From: Acetobacter persici JCM 25330
Lineage (GTDB): Bacteria > Pseudomonadota > Alphaproteobacteria > Acetobacterales > Acetobacteraceae
DNA length: 64,000 bases
Assembly: GCF_000613905.1 (NCBI RefSeq)
Contig: NZ_BAJW01000002.1
Location: 1-64,000, forward strand
Reading direction: 5' to 3'
In this document: in pieces, positions 26,643 through 35,879 of the stretch
Layout: each line of letters starts with the position of its first letter
Numbering within the stretch: position 1 is the first letter of the stretch
The notes under the pieces: model-generated
Told to the model about the DNA's origin: nothing
What the model saw: only the letters and a program-made list of their open reading frames with translations
Database searches by the model: none
Program-made: the position numbers and the translations under genes

Positions 26643-27416
26643 ATGACCATGGCCCGTCGCCGCCAGCTTTACGAAGGTAAAGCCAAAATCCTTTTTGAAG
26701 GTCCGGAACCCGGCACTCTTGTGCAGTATTTCAAGGATGACGCCACGGCTGGCAACGGTGCGAAAAGCGGCGTCATTACCGGAAAGGGTGTGCTGAACAA
26801 CCGCATCAGTGAGCATCTGATGCTGCTGCTGCAGGATATCGGCATTCCCACGCACTTCATCCGGCGCATCAACATGCGTGAGCAGCTCGTCAAGGAAGTC
26901 GAGATTATTCCGCTTGAAGTTGTTGTCCGCAACATTGCCGCGGGGAGCATTGCCAAGCGCTTCGGGATTGAGGAAGGCACACGCCTGCCGCGGACCATTG
27001 TGGAATTTTACTACAAAAACGACGCGCTGAATGATCCGCTGGTCTCTGAAGATCACATTATCGCTTTTGAATGGGCGTGCCCTCATGACCTTGAGGACAT
27101 GACGTCCATGGCCATGCGGGTGAATGACTTCCTGTGTGGCCTGTTCAGCGGTATCGGCATTCAGCTTGTCGACTTCAAGCTCGAATTTGGCCGGTCCTGG
27201 GAAGGCGACGACATGCGGATTGTTCTGGCGGATGAAATTTCACCCGACAATTGCCGTCTGTGGGACAATCAGACCAACGAAAAACTTGATAAGGACCGTT
27301 TCCGCCGCGATCTGGGCAATGTCCGGGAAGCCTATCAGGAAGTTGCCCGCCGACTGGGCATTCTGCCCGAAGCAGGCAATGGCGGAGATATGAAGGGTCC
27401 GGAGACCATGCAGTGA
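26643..27416 (+). CDS. purC: Phosphoribosylaminoimidazole-succinocarboxamide synthase
   Basis: ATP-dependent ligase forming SAICAR from CAIR and aspartate, the substrate of PurB. The 257 aa are family length. Motifs seen: [50 protein letters not shown]. Two Met codons are possible (26643 and 26649). An AGGTAAGGATG region precedes them. The gene is intact. Confidence 0.97.
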   Translation: MTMARRRQLYEGKAKILFEGPEPGTLVQYFKDDATAGNGAKSGVITGKGVLNNRISEHLMLLLQDIGIPTHFIRRINMREQLVKEVEIIPLEVVVRNIAAGSIAKRFGIEEGTRLPRTIVEFYYKNDALNDPLVSEDHIIAFEWACPHDLEDMTSMAMRVNDFLCGLFSGIGIQLVDFKLEFGRSWEGDDMRIVLADEISPDNCRLWDNQTNEKLDKDRFRRDLGNVREAYQEVARRLGILPEAGNGGDMKGPETMQ

Positions 27417-27444
27417 CTATGCCGACAGGAACGGGGGCTTCATC

Positions 27445-27687
27445 ATGAAAGTACGTGTAACCGTCATGCTTAAGGAAGGTGTGCTTGACCCACAGGGGAA
27501 AGCCATCGGCCACGCATTGCACACACTGGGCTTTCCGGGCGTGAATGACGTCCGGGTTGGTAAGATTATTGATCTGGATGTGGACGGCACAGATCGTGCC
27601 GCCATCCAGAAACAGGCCGAAGACATGGCACGGGATCTTCTGGCCAATCTGGTCATTGAAGACTTCAGGGTAGAGGTGCTGGGATGA
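27445..27687 (+). CDS. purS: Phosphoribosylformylglycinamidine synthase subunit PurS
   Basis: Small structural subunit of the three-part FGAM synthase (PurS-PurQ-PurL), which bridges the glutaminase and synthetase. The 80 aa match the family length, with KVRVTVMLKEGVLDPQG at the N-terminus and the GFPGVNDVRVGK block. Its presence agrees with the short form of PurL downstream. The stop overlaps the start of the next gene (ATGA). Confidence 0.95.
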   Translation: MKVRVTVMLKEGVLDPQGKAIGHALHTLGFPGVNDVRVGKIIDLDVDGTDRAAIQKQAEDMARDLLANLVIEDFRVEVLG

Positions 27688-28055
27688 AGCGCCTCGCTCT
27701 GATCGCCCTTGGTGGCACGCTGCTGGCACCTGCTCCGGCGCATGCCCAGCGTATTTCCCCCATGCAGACTGGTAACTTTGCCCGCGTGTGCAGCCGTCCG
27801 GCTGGCACCACGGTTTGTGATGCCTATATCACCGGTGTTGCAGATGCCGTTGCTCTTTCCAAGATCAATGACCGGAATGAAGGCGATGCTTCTGCTCCGG
27901 CCGGCTTCTGCGTCCCGACGTCAGAAAACGGCGCTGCCATGCGCGTCAAAGTTCTGGCATGGCTGAAGGCGCATTCTGAAGCGCTTTCCAAGCCTGTGGG
28001 CGAAAGCGTCTTCAAGGCTCTGCATGACTCCTACCCGTGTAACGGCGCAAAATGA
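27684..28055 (+). CDS. Rap1a/Tai-like secreted protein inserted in the purine operon
   Basis: A 123-aa protein with a Sec signal peptide (cleavage likely after AHA, residue 21) and four Cys (36, 45, 76, 119) that could form two disulfides. The pattern (VC near the start, [12 protein letters not shown], a helix with a V-LAWLKAH core, C-terminal YPC) resembles Rap1a/Tai immunity-type proteins, so it is probably periplasmic. It overlaps both purS and purQ by 4 bp and is therefore translated within the FGAM-synthase operon. No effector or secretion gene is nearby. Function unknown; the family assignment is by pattern only. Confidence 0.7.
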   Translation: MKRLALIALGGTLLAPAPAHAQRISPMQTGNFARVCSRPAGTTVCDAYITGVADAVALSKINDRNEGDASAPAGFCVPTSENGAAMRVKVLAWLKAHSEALSKPVGESVFKALHDSYPCNGAK

Positions 28056-28753
28056 AAGCAGCGATTGTTGTCTTTCCGGGCACCAACCGTGAGCGCGATA
28101 TGGCTATCGCACTGCGGCGTGTTACCGGACAGGAACCCCGTATGGTCTGGCATCGCGATACCGACCTGACCGGGATTGACCTCGTTGTGCTGCCGGGCGG
28201 CTTCAGCTACGGGGATTACCTGCGCTGCGGCGCCATGGCGGCTCATTCTCCCATCATGACGGAAATCCGCAGCTTTGCGCAAAAAGGCGGCCATATTCTG
28301 GGCGTCTGCAACGGCTTTCAGATCCTGACCGAAGCTGGCCTGCTGCCCGGTGCGCTGCTCCGCAATGCCAATCTGCGCTTCCTGTCTCAGGACTGCCATC
28401 TGCGGGTGGAGCGCACCGACACACCCTTTACCCACAAGTGGCAGAAAGGGGATGTGTTCCGCACACCTCTGGCCCATGGGGATGGCAATTACACGGCAGA
28501 CCAGAGCACGCTGGACCGACTGGAAGGTGAAGGCCTTATTGCTTTCCGCTATGCCACCGCCAAAGGGCAGGTGCAGGCTGATGATGATGCCAGCAACCCC
28601 AATGGCAGCGTGAACAGCATTGCGGGTATCCTGAGCGAAAATACCCGGATCTGCGGCATGATGCCTCACCCGGAAGATCTTGTTGACCCGCTGATGGGCG
28701 GCGTGGACGGTCTGCCGCTGTTTGAAGGTCTTGTGGAGGCTCTTGTCCGGTGA
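28052..28753 (+). CDS. purQ: Phosphoribosylformylglycinamidine synthase subunit PurQ
   Basis: Glutaminase subunit of FGAM synthase. The 233 aa show a class I amidotransferase fold with [15 protein letters not shown], the nucleophile elbow [19 protein letters not shown] (catalytic Cys) and the HPED triad segment near the end (GMMPHPEDL). It overlaps the upstream Rap1a-like gene (ATGA) and the downstream purL (GTGA). Confidence 0.96.
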   Translation: MKAAIVVFPGTNRERDMAIALRRVTGQEPRMVWHRDTDLTGIDLVVLPGGFSYGDYLRCGAMAAHSPIMTEIRSFAQKGGHILGVCNGFQILTEAGLLPGALLRNANLRFLSQDCHLRVERTDTPFTHKWQKGDVFRTPLAHGDGNYTADQSTLDRLEGEGLIAFRYATAKGQVQADDDASNPNGSVNSIAGILSENTRICGMMPHPEDLVDPLMGGVDGLPLFEGLVEALVR

Positions 28754-30946
28754 AAAAGACCGTTGATGACTCTCTGGCCCGGGAATTCGGGCTGACGTAT
28801 GAAGAATATGCACGTGTTGTGACCATTATGGGCCGCACACCCAGCCTGACGGAGCTTGGTGTGTTCTCGGTCATGTGGTCCGAGCACTGTTCTTACAAAT
28901 CCTCCCGCAAATGGCTGCGCACACTGCCCACCACAGCCCCCTGGGTCATTCATGGACCGGGTGAAAATGCCGGTGTGGTGGATATCGGACAGGGTTATGC
29001 CGCCATCTTCAAGATGGAAAGCCATAACCATCCGTCCTTTATCGAACCGTATCAGGGTGCCGCCACAGGTGTTGGCGGTATTCTGCGTGACGTGTTCACC
29101 ATGGGTGCGCGCCCCATTGCCAACCTGAACGCTCTGCGTTTTGGCAACCCGGAAACACCCCGCACGCGCCAGATTATTGATGGTGTCGTGCGCGGGATTG
29201 GCGGCTACGGCAACTGCGTCGGCGTGCCGACGGTTGGCGGGGAAATCAATTTCCACCCGGCGTATGATGGTAACCCGCTGGTCAACGCCATGACGGTTGG
29301 CCTCGCCCGGAAAGACCGGATTTTCCTTTCTGCCGCAGCAGGTGTCGGGAACCGGTTGTGTATGTTGGCTCCCGCACGGGGCGTGATGGCATTCATGGTG
29401 CCACCATGTCTTCCGCCGAGTTCGACGAAAATGCGCTGGCGAAGCGTCCGACCGTGCAGGTTGGCGATCCGTTCATTGAGAAGCTGCTGATTGAAGCCTG
29501 CCTGGAACTGATGGCAACAGACGCCATCGTTGCCATTCAGGACATGGGGGCCGCCGGCCTGACCTCTTCCGCCGTGGAAATGGCCGGGAAGGGCGGGGTC
29601 GGGATCGAACTGGATCTGGACGCCGTGCCGCAGCGTGAGCCGAACATGACGGCTTATGAAATGATGCTGTCTGAAAGCCAGGAGCGTATGCTCATGGTTC
29701 TCAAACCGGACCGCACGGAAGTCGCCCGTAAGATTTTCGAGAAATGGGAATTGGACTTCGCCATTATCGGGCATCTGACGGAAACCGGCCATATTGTGGT
29801 GAAGCACAAAGGCAGGTGGAAGCCGATATTCCACTGGACCCGCTGGCGGATCAGGCTCCGATTTACGATCGTCCGGCCGCAAAACCTGCTGTGCCGGAAC
29901 CGCTTGGGCCGGTGCATGCGCCAGTTTCTCTGGATGCAGCCCTCCTCAAGATGGTTGGCTCGCCAGATCTCGCTTCACGCGCATGGGTGTGGAACCAGTA
30001 TGACAGCACGGTTGGCGGTCAGACCGTCCGCCGTCCGGGGGCTGCTGACGCCGCGATTGTCAAAATTGAAGACACATCCCTGGCGCTGGCAATCACGACA
30101 GACTGCACGCCGCGCTACTGCCATGCCGACCCGAAAACCGGCGGCGCACAGGCTGTCGCGGAAGCATGGCGCAACCTGACAGCAACGGGTGCCCGCCCGC
30201 TGGCCGTGACGGACAACCTCAATTTCGGCAACCCTGAAAAGCCGGAAATTATGGGGCAGTTTGTCGCGGCGATTGAAGGCATGGGCGACGCCTGCCGCGC
30301 CCTGGACTTTCCGGTCGTGAGCGGCAACGTCTCTCTGTATAACGAGACGCGCCAGCCGGACGGTTCTGCTCTGGCCATTCTGCCCACCCCGGCCATTGGG
30401 GCACTGGGTGTGCTGGATGATGTGCAGAAAGCCGTGGGTCTGGGCATGGCTGAAAACAAAGCCGTTGTTCTGATCGGGGAGACCCGGGGAGAACTGGGCC
30501 AGTCCATCTGGCTGCGTGAAATTCTGGGCCGAGAAGACGGCGCGCCCCCGCCGGTTGATCTGGCCGCTGAAAAGCGGAACGGCGATTTCGTGCGGCAGGA
30601 AATTCTCAGCGGCACAGTATCCGCATGTCATGATCTGTCTGACGGCGGCCTGCTGGTTGCTGCGGCGGAAATGGTCATGGCCACAGGCATTGGCTGTGAA
30701 CTGGAAAGCCCTGACAGCGGCATCCGGCCTGAAGCGTTCTGGTTTGGGGAAGATCAGGCCCGCTATCTGGTTTGTGTAGAAAATGCCTCTGAATTCTGCG
30801 CCCGCGCAGAGCAGGCCGGCGTTCCCGCGCGTCTGATCGGCCAGTCTGGTGGAAATGATTTGATTTTACCCAGTGGCGTCACAATATCTGCTGCACGGCT
30901 TGTTGCTGCACATGAGGCTTTTTTTCCGGCCCTGATGGCCCGTTGA
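28750..30946 (+). CDS. purL: Phosphoribosylformylglycinamidine synthase subunit PurL (two apparent frameshifts)
   Basis: Synthetase subunit of the short (PurSQL) type. It starts with GTG at 28750, overlapping the purQ stop. Motifs seen: [42 protein letters not shown], and in the second half [16 protein letters not shown] and [10 protein letters not shown]. Two one-base losses break the frame: CC at 29352-29353 (restores [20 protein letters not shown]) and C at about 29813 (restores [16 protein letters not shown]). With both corrected the protein is 732 aa, the normal size. Two independent inactivating hits in an essential-type gene argue for sequencing error. Confidence 0.95.
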
Positions 30947-30970
30947 GTCACTGAAAGGGATCTGTAAGCC

Positions 30971-31201
30971 ATGGCGATGTCCGCCACTGAACTTGAGACG
31001 TATCTTCGTCAGGCTTTCCCCGATGCACAGATCAGAATTGATGATCTGTCCGGGGACGGTGACCATTATTCCTGTTCTATCGTGAGTGAGGCTTTCAAAG
31101 GCCTCAACCGCGTCAGGCAGCATCAGCTTGTCTATCAGGCCCTGCAGGGCCACATGGGTGGCAAGCTCCATGCTCTTGCACTGCAAACGTCTGCGCCCTG
31201 A
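30971..31201 (+). CDS. BolA-family protein
   Basis: A 76-aa BolA/IbaG-type protein with the helix-turn-helix-like fold and the conserved His/Cys region (SCSIVSEAFKGLNRVRQHQLVYQAL). BolA proteins form [2Fe-2S]-bridged complexes with monothiol glutaredoxins, and grxD lies 40 bp downstream. Likely role: iron-sulfur trafficking or iron sensing in the cytosol. The start ATG follows the purL stop by 24 bp, so it may be co-transcribed with the purine genes. Confidence 0.92.
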   Translation: MAMSATELETYLRQAFPDAQIRIDDLSGDGDHYSCSIVSEAFKGLNRVRQHQLVYQALQGHMGGKLHALALQTSAP

Positions 31202-31241
31202 ACGGCGTATTTTTCCGCTTTTTTAGCAAGGATTCAGGTTC

Positions 31242-31580
31242 ATGTCTGAAACTGTCAAACAGCAGATCCAGAACGAAATTGAGACAACCCCCGTCATTCT
31301 GTTCATGAAGGGTGATGCCGACTTCCCGCAGTGCGGCTTTTCCGCGCGCGTGGTGCAGATTCTCGAGCATCTGGGTGTTCCGTTCAAGTCCGTGAATGTT
31401 CTGGCCGATGCCAGCATCCGTCAGGGCATTAAAGACTTCTCAAACTGGCCGACCATTCCGCAGCTTTATATCAAGGGTGAGTTCATCGGCGGGTGTGACA
31501 TCGTGACTGAAATGTACCAGTCCGGGGAACTGCAGACGCTGCTGAAAGAAAAAAATATCCCTCTTAAGGCTGCTTCCTGA
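31242..31580 (+). CDS. grxD: Monothiol glutaredoxin Grx4/GrxD
   Basis: CGFS-type glutaredoxin of 112 aa that binds a shared [2Fe-2S] cluster with glutathione and a BolA partner. Motifs seen: VILFMKGDADFPQCGFSARVV (single active Cys), WPTIPQLYI (cis-Pro) and the GSH-binding GGCDIVTEM. The adjacent bolA strongly supports the iron-sulfur role. The gene is intact. Confidence 0.96.
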   Translation: MSETVKQQIQNEIETTPVILFMKGDADFPQCGFSARVVQILEHLGVPFKSVNVLADASIRQGIKDFSNWPTIPQLYIKGEFIGGCDIVTEMYQSGELQTLLKEKNIPLKAAS

Positions 31581-31649
31581 TTTTTTAAGTTGTCAGGCAA
31601 TCAGAGGGCTGTGTAGTCTGGCAACAGACAAACAGAGGTGGGATTTTTG

Positions 31650-31955
31650 ATGATGCGTTTTCCGTTTATGCGCTGTGCCTTCGCTTTTGTTGGTTTGAGC
31701 GCTGGCGTTTCTGCCGTTAACTCCTCAGCGCACGCGGAACGCGTCATTTCTGATCTGGAAGCCAGCAAGCTGACCTTCGCGTCTCTTACGGCAGTGCCTG
31801 CACCTGTGGTGCATGTTCATCGTGCCAGCCATGTTGTCCATGTCGCCAGCCATCAGTCTCACGGCGCTACGTCTCACAGCATGGTGCATCTGGTTTCTTA
31901 CCATCCTGCCAAACATGCTGCGTCCCATGCAGCAACCCGTCGCCATCGTACTTGA
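31650..31955 (+). CDS. His-rich secreted protein of unknown function
   Basis: About 101 aa from the ATG at 31650 (AGAGGTGGG upstream). An N-terminal hydrophobic signal (CAFAFVGLSAGVSAVNSSAHA) is followed by a short mature part. The mature part is very rich in His, Ser, Ala and Val (HVHRASHVVHVASHQSHG and similar), ending in a basic RRHRT. His density suggests metal or acid-linked binding, but this is only inference. It lies downstream of bolA-grxD with its own terminator. No family recognised. Confidence 0.6.
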   Translation: MMRFPFMRCAFAFVGLSAGVSAVNSSAHAERVISDLEASKLTFASLTAVPAPVVHVHRASHVVHVASHQSHGATSHSMVHLVSYHPAKHAASHAATRRHRT

Positions 31956-31980
31956 TACGCTTCGGCCTCTAACGTCTTTG

Positions 31981-32015
31981 AAAAAGCGCGGTCTGCTTCT
32001 GGCACCGCGCTTTTT
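31981..32015 (+). terminator. Bidirectional Rho-independent terminator
   Basis: AAAAAGCGCGGT (31981-31992) pairs perfectly with ACCGCGCTTTTT (32004-32015). T-runs exist on both strands. It ends the His-rich gene on the plus strand and yraN (stop at 32016) on the minus strand. Confidence 0.9.
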
Positions 32016-32456
32016 CTACATCTGGCGTATAATATCCCTTACCCAGTACAGCGCGTTCTGCTCATCCACAGCAATCAGATCAAACCGTAACTCTTCGTAA
32101 GACCAGTGCGGATACATCGCCAGCAAACATTCCGCTGCCCGGTAAAGACGCCTTTGCTGTGCAATCGTCAGACATTCTGCGGCGCCGCGTAATGTTTTGC
32201 GCTTTTTTACTTCCACAAAACAAATCAAACTACCTTTGCGCATGACAATATCAATCTCGCCACGGCGTGTGCGGGCTCTTTTTAATAGAATAGACCAGCC
32301 TTCTTTTATACAAGCGGAACAGACGGCCTCTTCCGCGCTCAACCCGTCCTGATAAGCCCGTGCACCACGTATCTGCCGCGCAAGCCTTTGTCTTGTCGGT
32401 TCCGGTCCGATAGCATCATGTCTGCCTGTCACCGTTTGATTCCTCTCTGGATGCAT
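32016..32456 (-). CDS. UPF0102 (YraN-like) endonuclease-fold protein
   Basis: A 146-aa protein of the YraN/UPF0102 family with a restriction-endonuclease-like core: GLSAEEAVCSACIKEGWSILL, RTRRGEIDIVMRKG and CFVEVKKRK (the D-ExK-like motif). The biological role of the family is not settled; links to recombination or Holliday junctions have been suggested by fold. It is divergent from the cardiolipin synthase gene, starting almost back to back. Confidence 0.88.
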   Translation of the reverse strand: MHPERNQTVTGRHDAIGPEPTRQRLARQIRGARAYQDGLSAEEAVCSACIKEGWSILLKRARTRRGEIDIVMRKGSLICFVEVKKRKTLRGAAECLTIAQQRRLYRAAECLLAMYPHWSYEELRFDLIAVDEQNALYWVRDIIRQM

Positions 32457-32464
32457 TGTGCCCC

Positions 32465-33891
32465 ATGACGTTTGATATTCTGCCGCATTTTTCTCTGGTG
32501 ACAGTCACGATCATTCGTTTTGTGCTGGTGACAGGTGTTGCGTTGCATATTCTGCTGACAAAAAGAAACACCTCCTCGGCCATAGGCTGGATCGGCATTT
32601 GTGTTCTCATGCCCGCCCTGGGAACGGTGCTCTACATCATGTTTGGAATCAATCGTGTACGCCGTCTGGCTAAAAAGCTGGTCAGCGGCCGTTCCTCTCA
32701 TAAATTTGACGACTCTCACAGTTCATCATGGAACAGGGAACTGAACGGGCAATTTGCTCCCCTCGCCACGATGTTGGTAAACTGACCAGCCGCCCGCTTG
32801 TAGGGGGCAACAAAATCGTTCTCCTGCATGATGGAGATGGTGCTTACCCGCTCATGCTGAACGCAATTGAAAATGCAGACCATAGCATTCTGCTGTGTTC
32901 TTACATTTTCCGGAATGATCACATTGGCGGCGTCTTTATCGAAAAACTGATTGCTGCCCGGCAGCGCGGTGTTGAGGTGCGCGTTCTGGTCGATGGGATT
33001 GGAAGCGGTTATTTTCTGTCACCCGTCTACCGTCGGTTAAGGCGGGCAGGGGTGCCCTGCGCACGGTTTATGCATTCCATGTTGCCCTGGCGGATGCCGT
33101 TCCTGAACCTGCGCGACCATCGAAAAATTCTGGTGATTGATGGCCGGACTGGCTTTATGGGCGGCCTGAACATTGCGGATGAAAATCTCGTATCCCAAAG
33201 GCCACCCAAACCGGTTTCGGATACCCACTTTCAGCTTGAAGGGCCGGTGGTCAGACAACTGGCAGAAGCCATTGCCTGGGACTGGTATTTTGTAACGCAG
33301 GAAGTGCTTGCCGGAGACATTTACTTCAAGGAACACACCAGCACCGGGGAATCGGTTGCCCGTATTGTCACAGCCGGCCCCGATACGGACCTTGAAAAAA
33401 TTGAATATACCATGCTGCAGGCCATTACGCTGGCCCGGCGGCAGGTCCGGCTTATGACGCCCTATTTCCTGCCGGGGTCGCGCGTCATGTCGGAACTGGC
33501 TCTTGCGGCTCTGCGGGGGGTGCAGGTGGATGTTGTTATTCCCCTTCAGAGCAATCACCCACCGCTGGACTGGGCCTGTGCTGCCAATATCTCCCCTTTG
33601 CTGGATGCAGGAGTGCGCGTCTGGCGCGTCAATCCGCCTTTTAATCATTCCAAATTGTTAGTGGTTGATCGGGCATGGTCTTTTGTCGGCAGTTCCAATC
33701 TCGATATCCGTAGCCTGCGTCTGAACTTCGAGATTAATATGGAAACCTACGATGTGCTGATGGCAGAAATGCTGGATGATTTCATCTGCCACCATCGCAA
33801 CCGCCGTCTGACGCATCATGATCTGGATAAACGCAATAAACTGATCCAGATCCGGGATGCGGCAGCCCGTCTGTTCATGCCGTATCTATGA
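32465..33891 (+). CDS. cls: Cardiolipin synthase, PLD family (apparent frameshift)
   Basis: Membrane phospholipase-D-type enzyme making cardiolipin from phosphatidylglycerol. I take the ATG at 32465 rather than a TTG at 32456. Two N-terminal membrane helices (about 8-28 and 38-56) precede two HKD motifs, seen as LRDHRKILVIDGRTGFMGGLN and FNHSKLLVVDRAWSFVGSSN (as key segments). The frame breaks at GG 32776-32777; one restored G gives ATMLGKLTSRPLVGGNKI and 475 aa. The gene converges on, and overlaps by 6 bp, the EEP gene at 33886. Confidence 0.94.
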
Positions 33892-34589
33892 GGCAACAGA
33901 CGCCAGAAGCTTGATATCAGGCCGTAACTGAACCGCGATCGGCCGATGGTCTGAGGCAAAAACCGGCAGAACGCGGGCATTCAGGCAGGTCATACCTTCC
34001 ACCAGGCACCGATCGATACGGATAGGAAGGAGATCGGCCATACGATGCGTCGGCGCTTTTGGCCCCACGTCACTAAAGCCCGGCACCATCGTCGGCCCGA
34101 CAAGATTGAAGTCCCCCAGAATAGCGCAGGGTGCGGGAAGCAGCGACGCAATACGCCGAAGCTGCCGCCGGTTCAGCACCTGCCGTGTGAGAGATGCACA
34201 TTGGCGAGTGAGAAGGGACCATAATCAATAATCTGGGCATGACGCTTCACAACTGCGCCGGAAGGAATAGTGCAGGCGCGGGGTGTGCGCGCAAAAGGTG
34301 TCCGGCTCCAGCATGCAGGCCCATGAATTCGGCCGGGCAGGGGAGCGCGGGCGTAGTACCCACCAAGAATGTCTGGGAGAACATCAATTTCAGCCGTGGC
34401 TTCCTGCATAAGCAGAATATCCGGGTTTTCGGCTTCGATCAGCGCCACAACATCATGGACCGTCGCCCCGGTTCTGCGCAGCAGGTTCCAGCTTATAATT
34501 CTGGTACTGTCCTGCTCTCCGGCACTCAGGGGCCGGATCTGCTTTTTGCGGCGATGCGCATCCATGAGACGGAGAAAATGACGCCTCAT
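33886..34589 (-). CDS. Endonuclease/exonuclease/phosphatase-family protein (apparent frameshift)
   Basis: An EEP-fold metal-dependent hydrolase of 234 aa after correction. Family motifs in order: IISWNLLRR, LMQEA, ANVHLSHG, ILGDFN, IDRCLV and SDHRPIAV. These are the catalytic Asn, Glu, His, Asp-Asn and Asp-His residues. The frame breaks near 34182, where one C is missing (GGC for GGCC); restoring it joins HLSHGQVLNRRQLRRI. It overlaps the AI-2E transporter gene by 4 bp. Substrate unknown; relatives next to cls genes are often of this kind. Confidence 0.87.
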
Positions 34590-35674
34590 GAAGGCAGTCT
34601 CCTTTGATCATCTGAAGAATGGGACGATGGTTGCTGTGCAGCGAATTCAACAGTTAACGTGAAACCCACCGCAAGCAGGATTGGACCCAGAAAAATTCCC
34701 AGACCGCCAAACGCCATAACGCCCCCAATCACGCCCAGTACGGTCAGCAGGTAAGGCAGCTTGCTCCCCCGCGCAATGAAAAGCGGGCGAATAATATGGT
34801 CCGCACCGGAAATCAGCAGGATACCATACAGCAGCAGCAGAACCCCTTTGCCGACGTGATGTTCCGCCATCAGCCACAGGGATGCAGGCACCCAGACCAG
34901 TGGCGCGCCAATCGGCAACACTGCCAGAAAGGCTGCGAGCACACCAAACATGACCGGCTCTGAAAGCCCCGTCAGCCAGAACCCGACGCCGGTCAGAATA
35001 CCCTGAATAATTGCTGTCCCCAGAATGCCGTAGACTGTCCCGCGCACGGTCCCGCCAATAATATGGAGGTGCCGCCCGGCATGTGGCCCTGCAATGCGGG
35101 TGATGACGGCCTTGAGCGTATCGCCCAGAGAAGAACCGCTTAGCCAGAAAAAAAACGCAATAAACAGCGCCATCACCAGATGCAGAGCTCCGTTGGCAAC
35201 CTGCATGAAAAGCACCAGAAGAGACTGGATAATATCACCCGCGTACGGCCGCAGACTGGCCCCCAGATGATCAAAATCATGGCTCCAGTGCTGCCACTGG
35301 CTGGCAAAATCCTGCCCCACCATGGGCAGGGACGTGAGCCAGACGGGAGGAGGGGGGATCTGGTGAGAAAAGCTGAAAAGAGCATTGAGGCGGGAGGCCC
35401 AGCGCGGACTGGCGGCTATGGTCGTGGACGCCAGAAAAGCGAGGGGAATGACAAAGCCAACAGCACACAGAAACGTCATGATCAGACTTGCGGCCAGAGC
35501 GCTCATTCGGCGCCTGAGATGCTGGAAGACGGGCCATGTCGCGTATGTCAGCACACCGGCCCATAAAATGGCGGAGGAAAACGGAGCGAGGACGATAACG
35601 CATCCGTAGGCTATCCCTCCGAGGAGCAGAGCCAGCATGATCCGTTCTGTTGTCAGTGTCAGCCCATCCATCAT
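34586..35674 (-). CDS. AI-2E family transporter (PerM-like membrane protein)
   Basis: Polytopic inner-membrane protein of 362 aa with about eight predicted helices. C-terminal family segments seen: VLPIGAPLVWVPASLW, then LISGADHIIRPLFIARGSKLP and GGVMAFGGLGIFLGPILLA. The family includes the autoinducer-2 exporter TqsA and Na+/H+ antiporters, so the substrate is open. It is co-oriented and overlapping with the EEP gene, divergent from the XRE regulator. Confidence 0.9.
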   Translation of the reverse strand: MMDGLTLTTERIMLALLLGGIAYGCVIVLAPFSSAILWAGVLTYATWPVFQHLRRRMSALAASLIMTFLCAVGFVIPLAFLASTTIAASPRWASRLNALFSFSHQIPPPPVWLTSLPMVGQDFASQWQHWSHDFDHLGASLRPYAGDIIQSLLVLFMQVANGALHLVMALFIAFFFWLSGSSLGDTLKAVITRIAGPHAGRHLHIIGGTVRGTVYGILGTAIIQGILTGVGFWLTGLSEPVMFGVLAAFLAVLPIGAPLVWVPASLWLMAEHHVGKGVLLLLYGILLISGADHIIRPLFIARGSKLPYLLTVLGVIGGVMAFGGLGIFLGPILLAVGFTLTVEFAAQQPSSHSSDDQRRLPS

Positions 35675-35783
35675 GGCAGCAGTAAACCACGGATTTGGGG
35701 CTTTGTCTGGTCTGTTAAAGCCTTTTCAGCCTCACGGCAGAAACATACCCGGGGCTGGTATCTAGGATTGTCAGGCCGTAGCA

Positions 35784-35879
35784 TTGACGGGATTTTACAA
35801 TATGTTAATTAACGCATTATTAACGATACTATTCGATAAAGTATTTTGTTTATAACATACTGATTCATAAGGTGAGATC
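35784..35879 (+). promoter_or_regulatory. AT-rich regulator promoter region with inverted repeats
   Basis: The stretch before the XRE gene is unusually AT-rich for this window. It contains TTGACG (35784-35789), the palindrome GTTAATTAAC (35804-35813), and the interrupted inverted repeat ATACT-n9-AGTAT (35826-35844). TATAAC (35851-35856) and AAGGTGAG close to the ATG follow. These could hold a promoter and an autoregulatory operator, but spacing does not define a single clear promoter. Confidence 0.4.

Noticed and set aside
28750-30946. Programmed ribosomal frameshifting in purL and similar genes
   Set aside because: No slippery heptamer or downstream pseudoknot; identical -1 breaks occur in many unrelated genes, which fits sequencing error.
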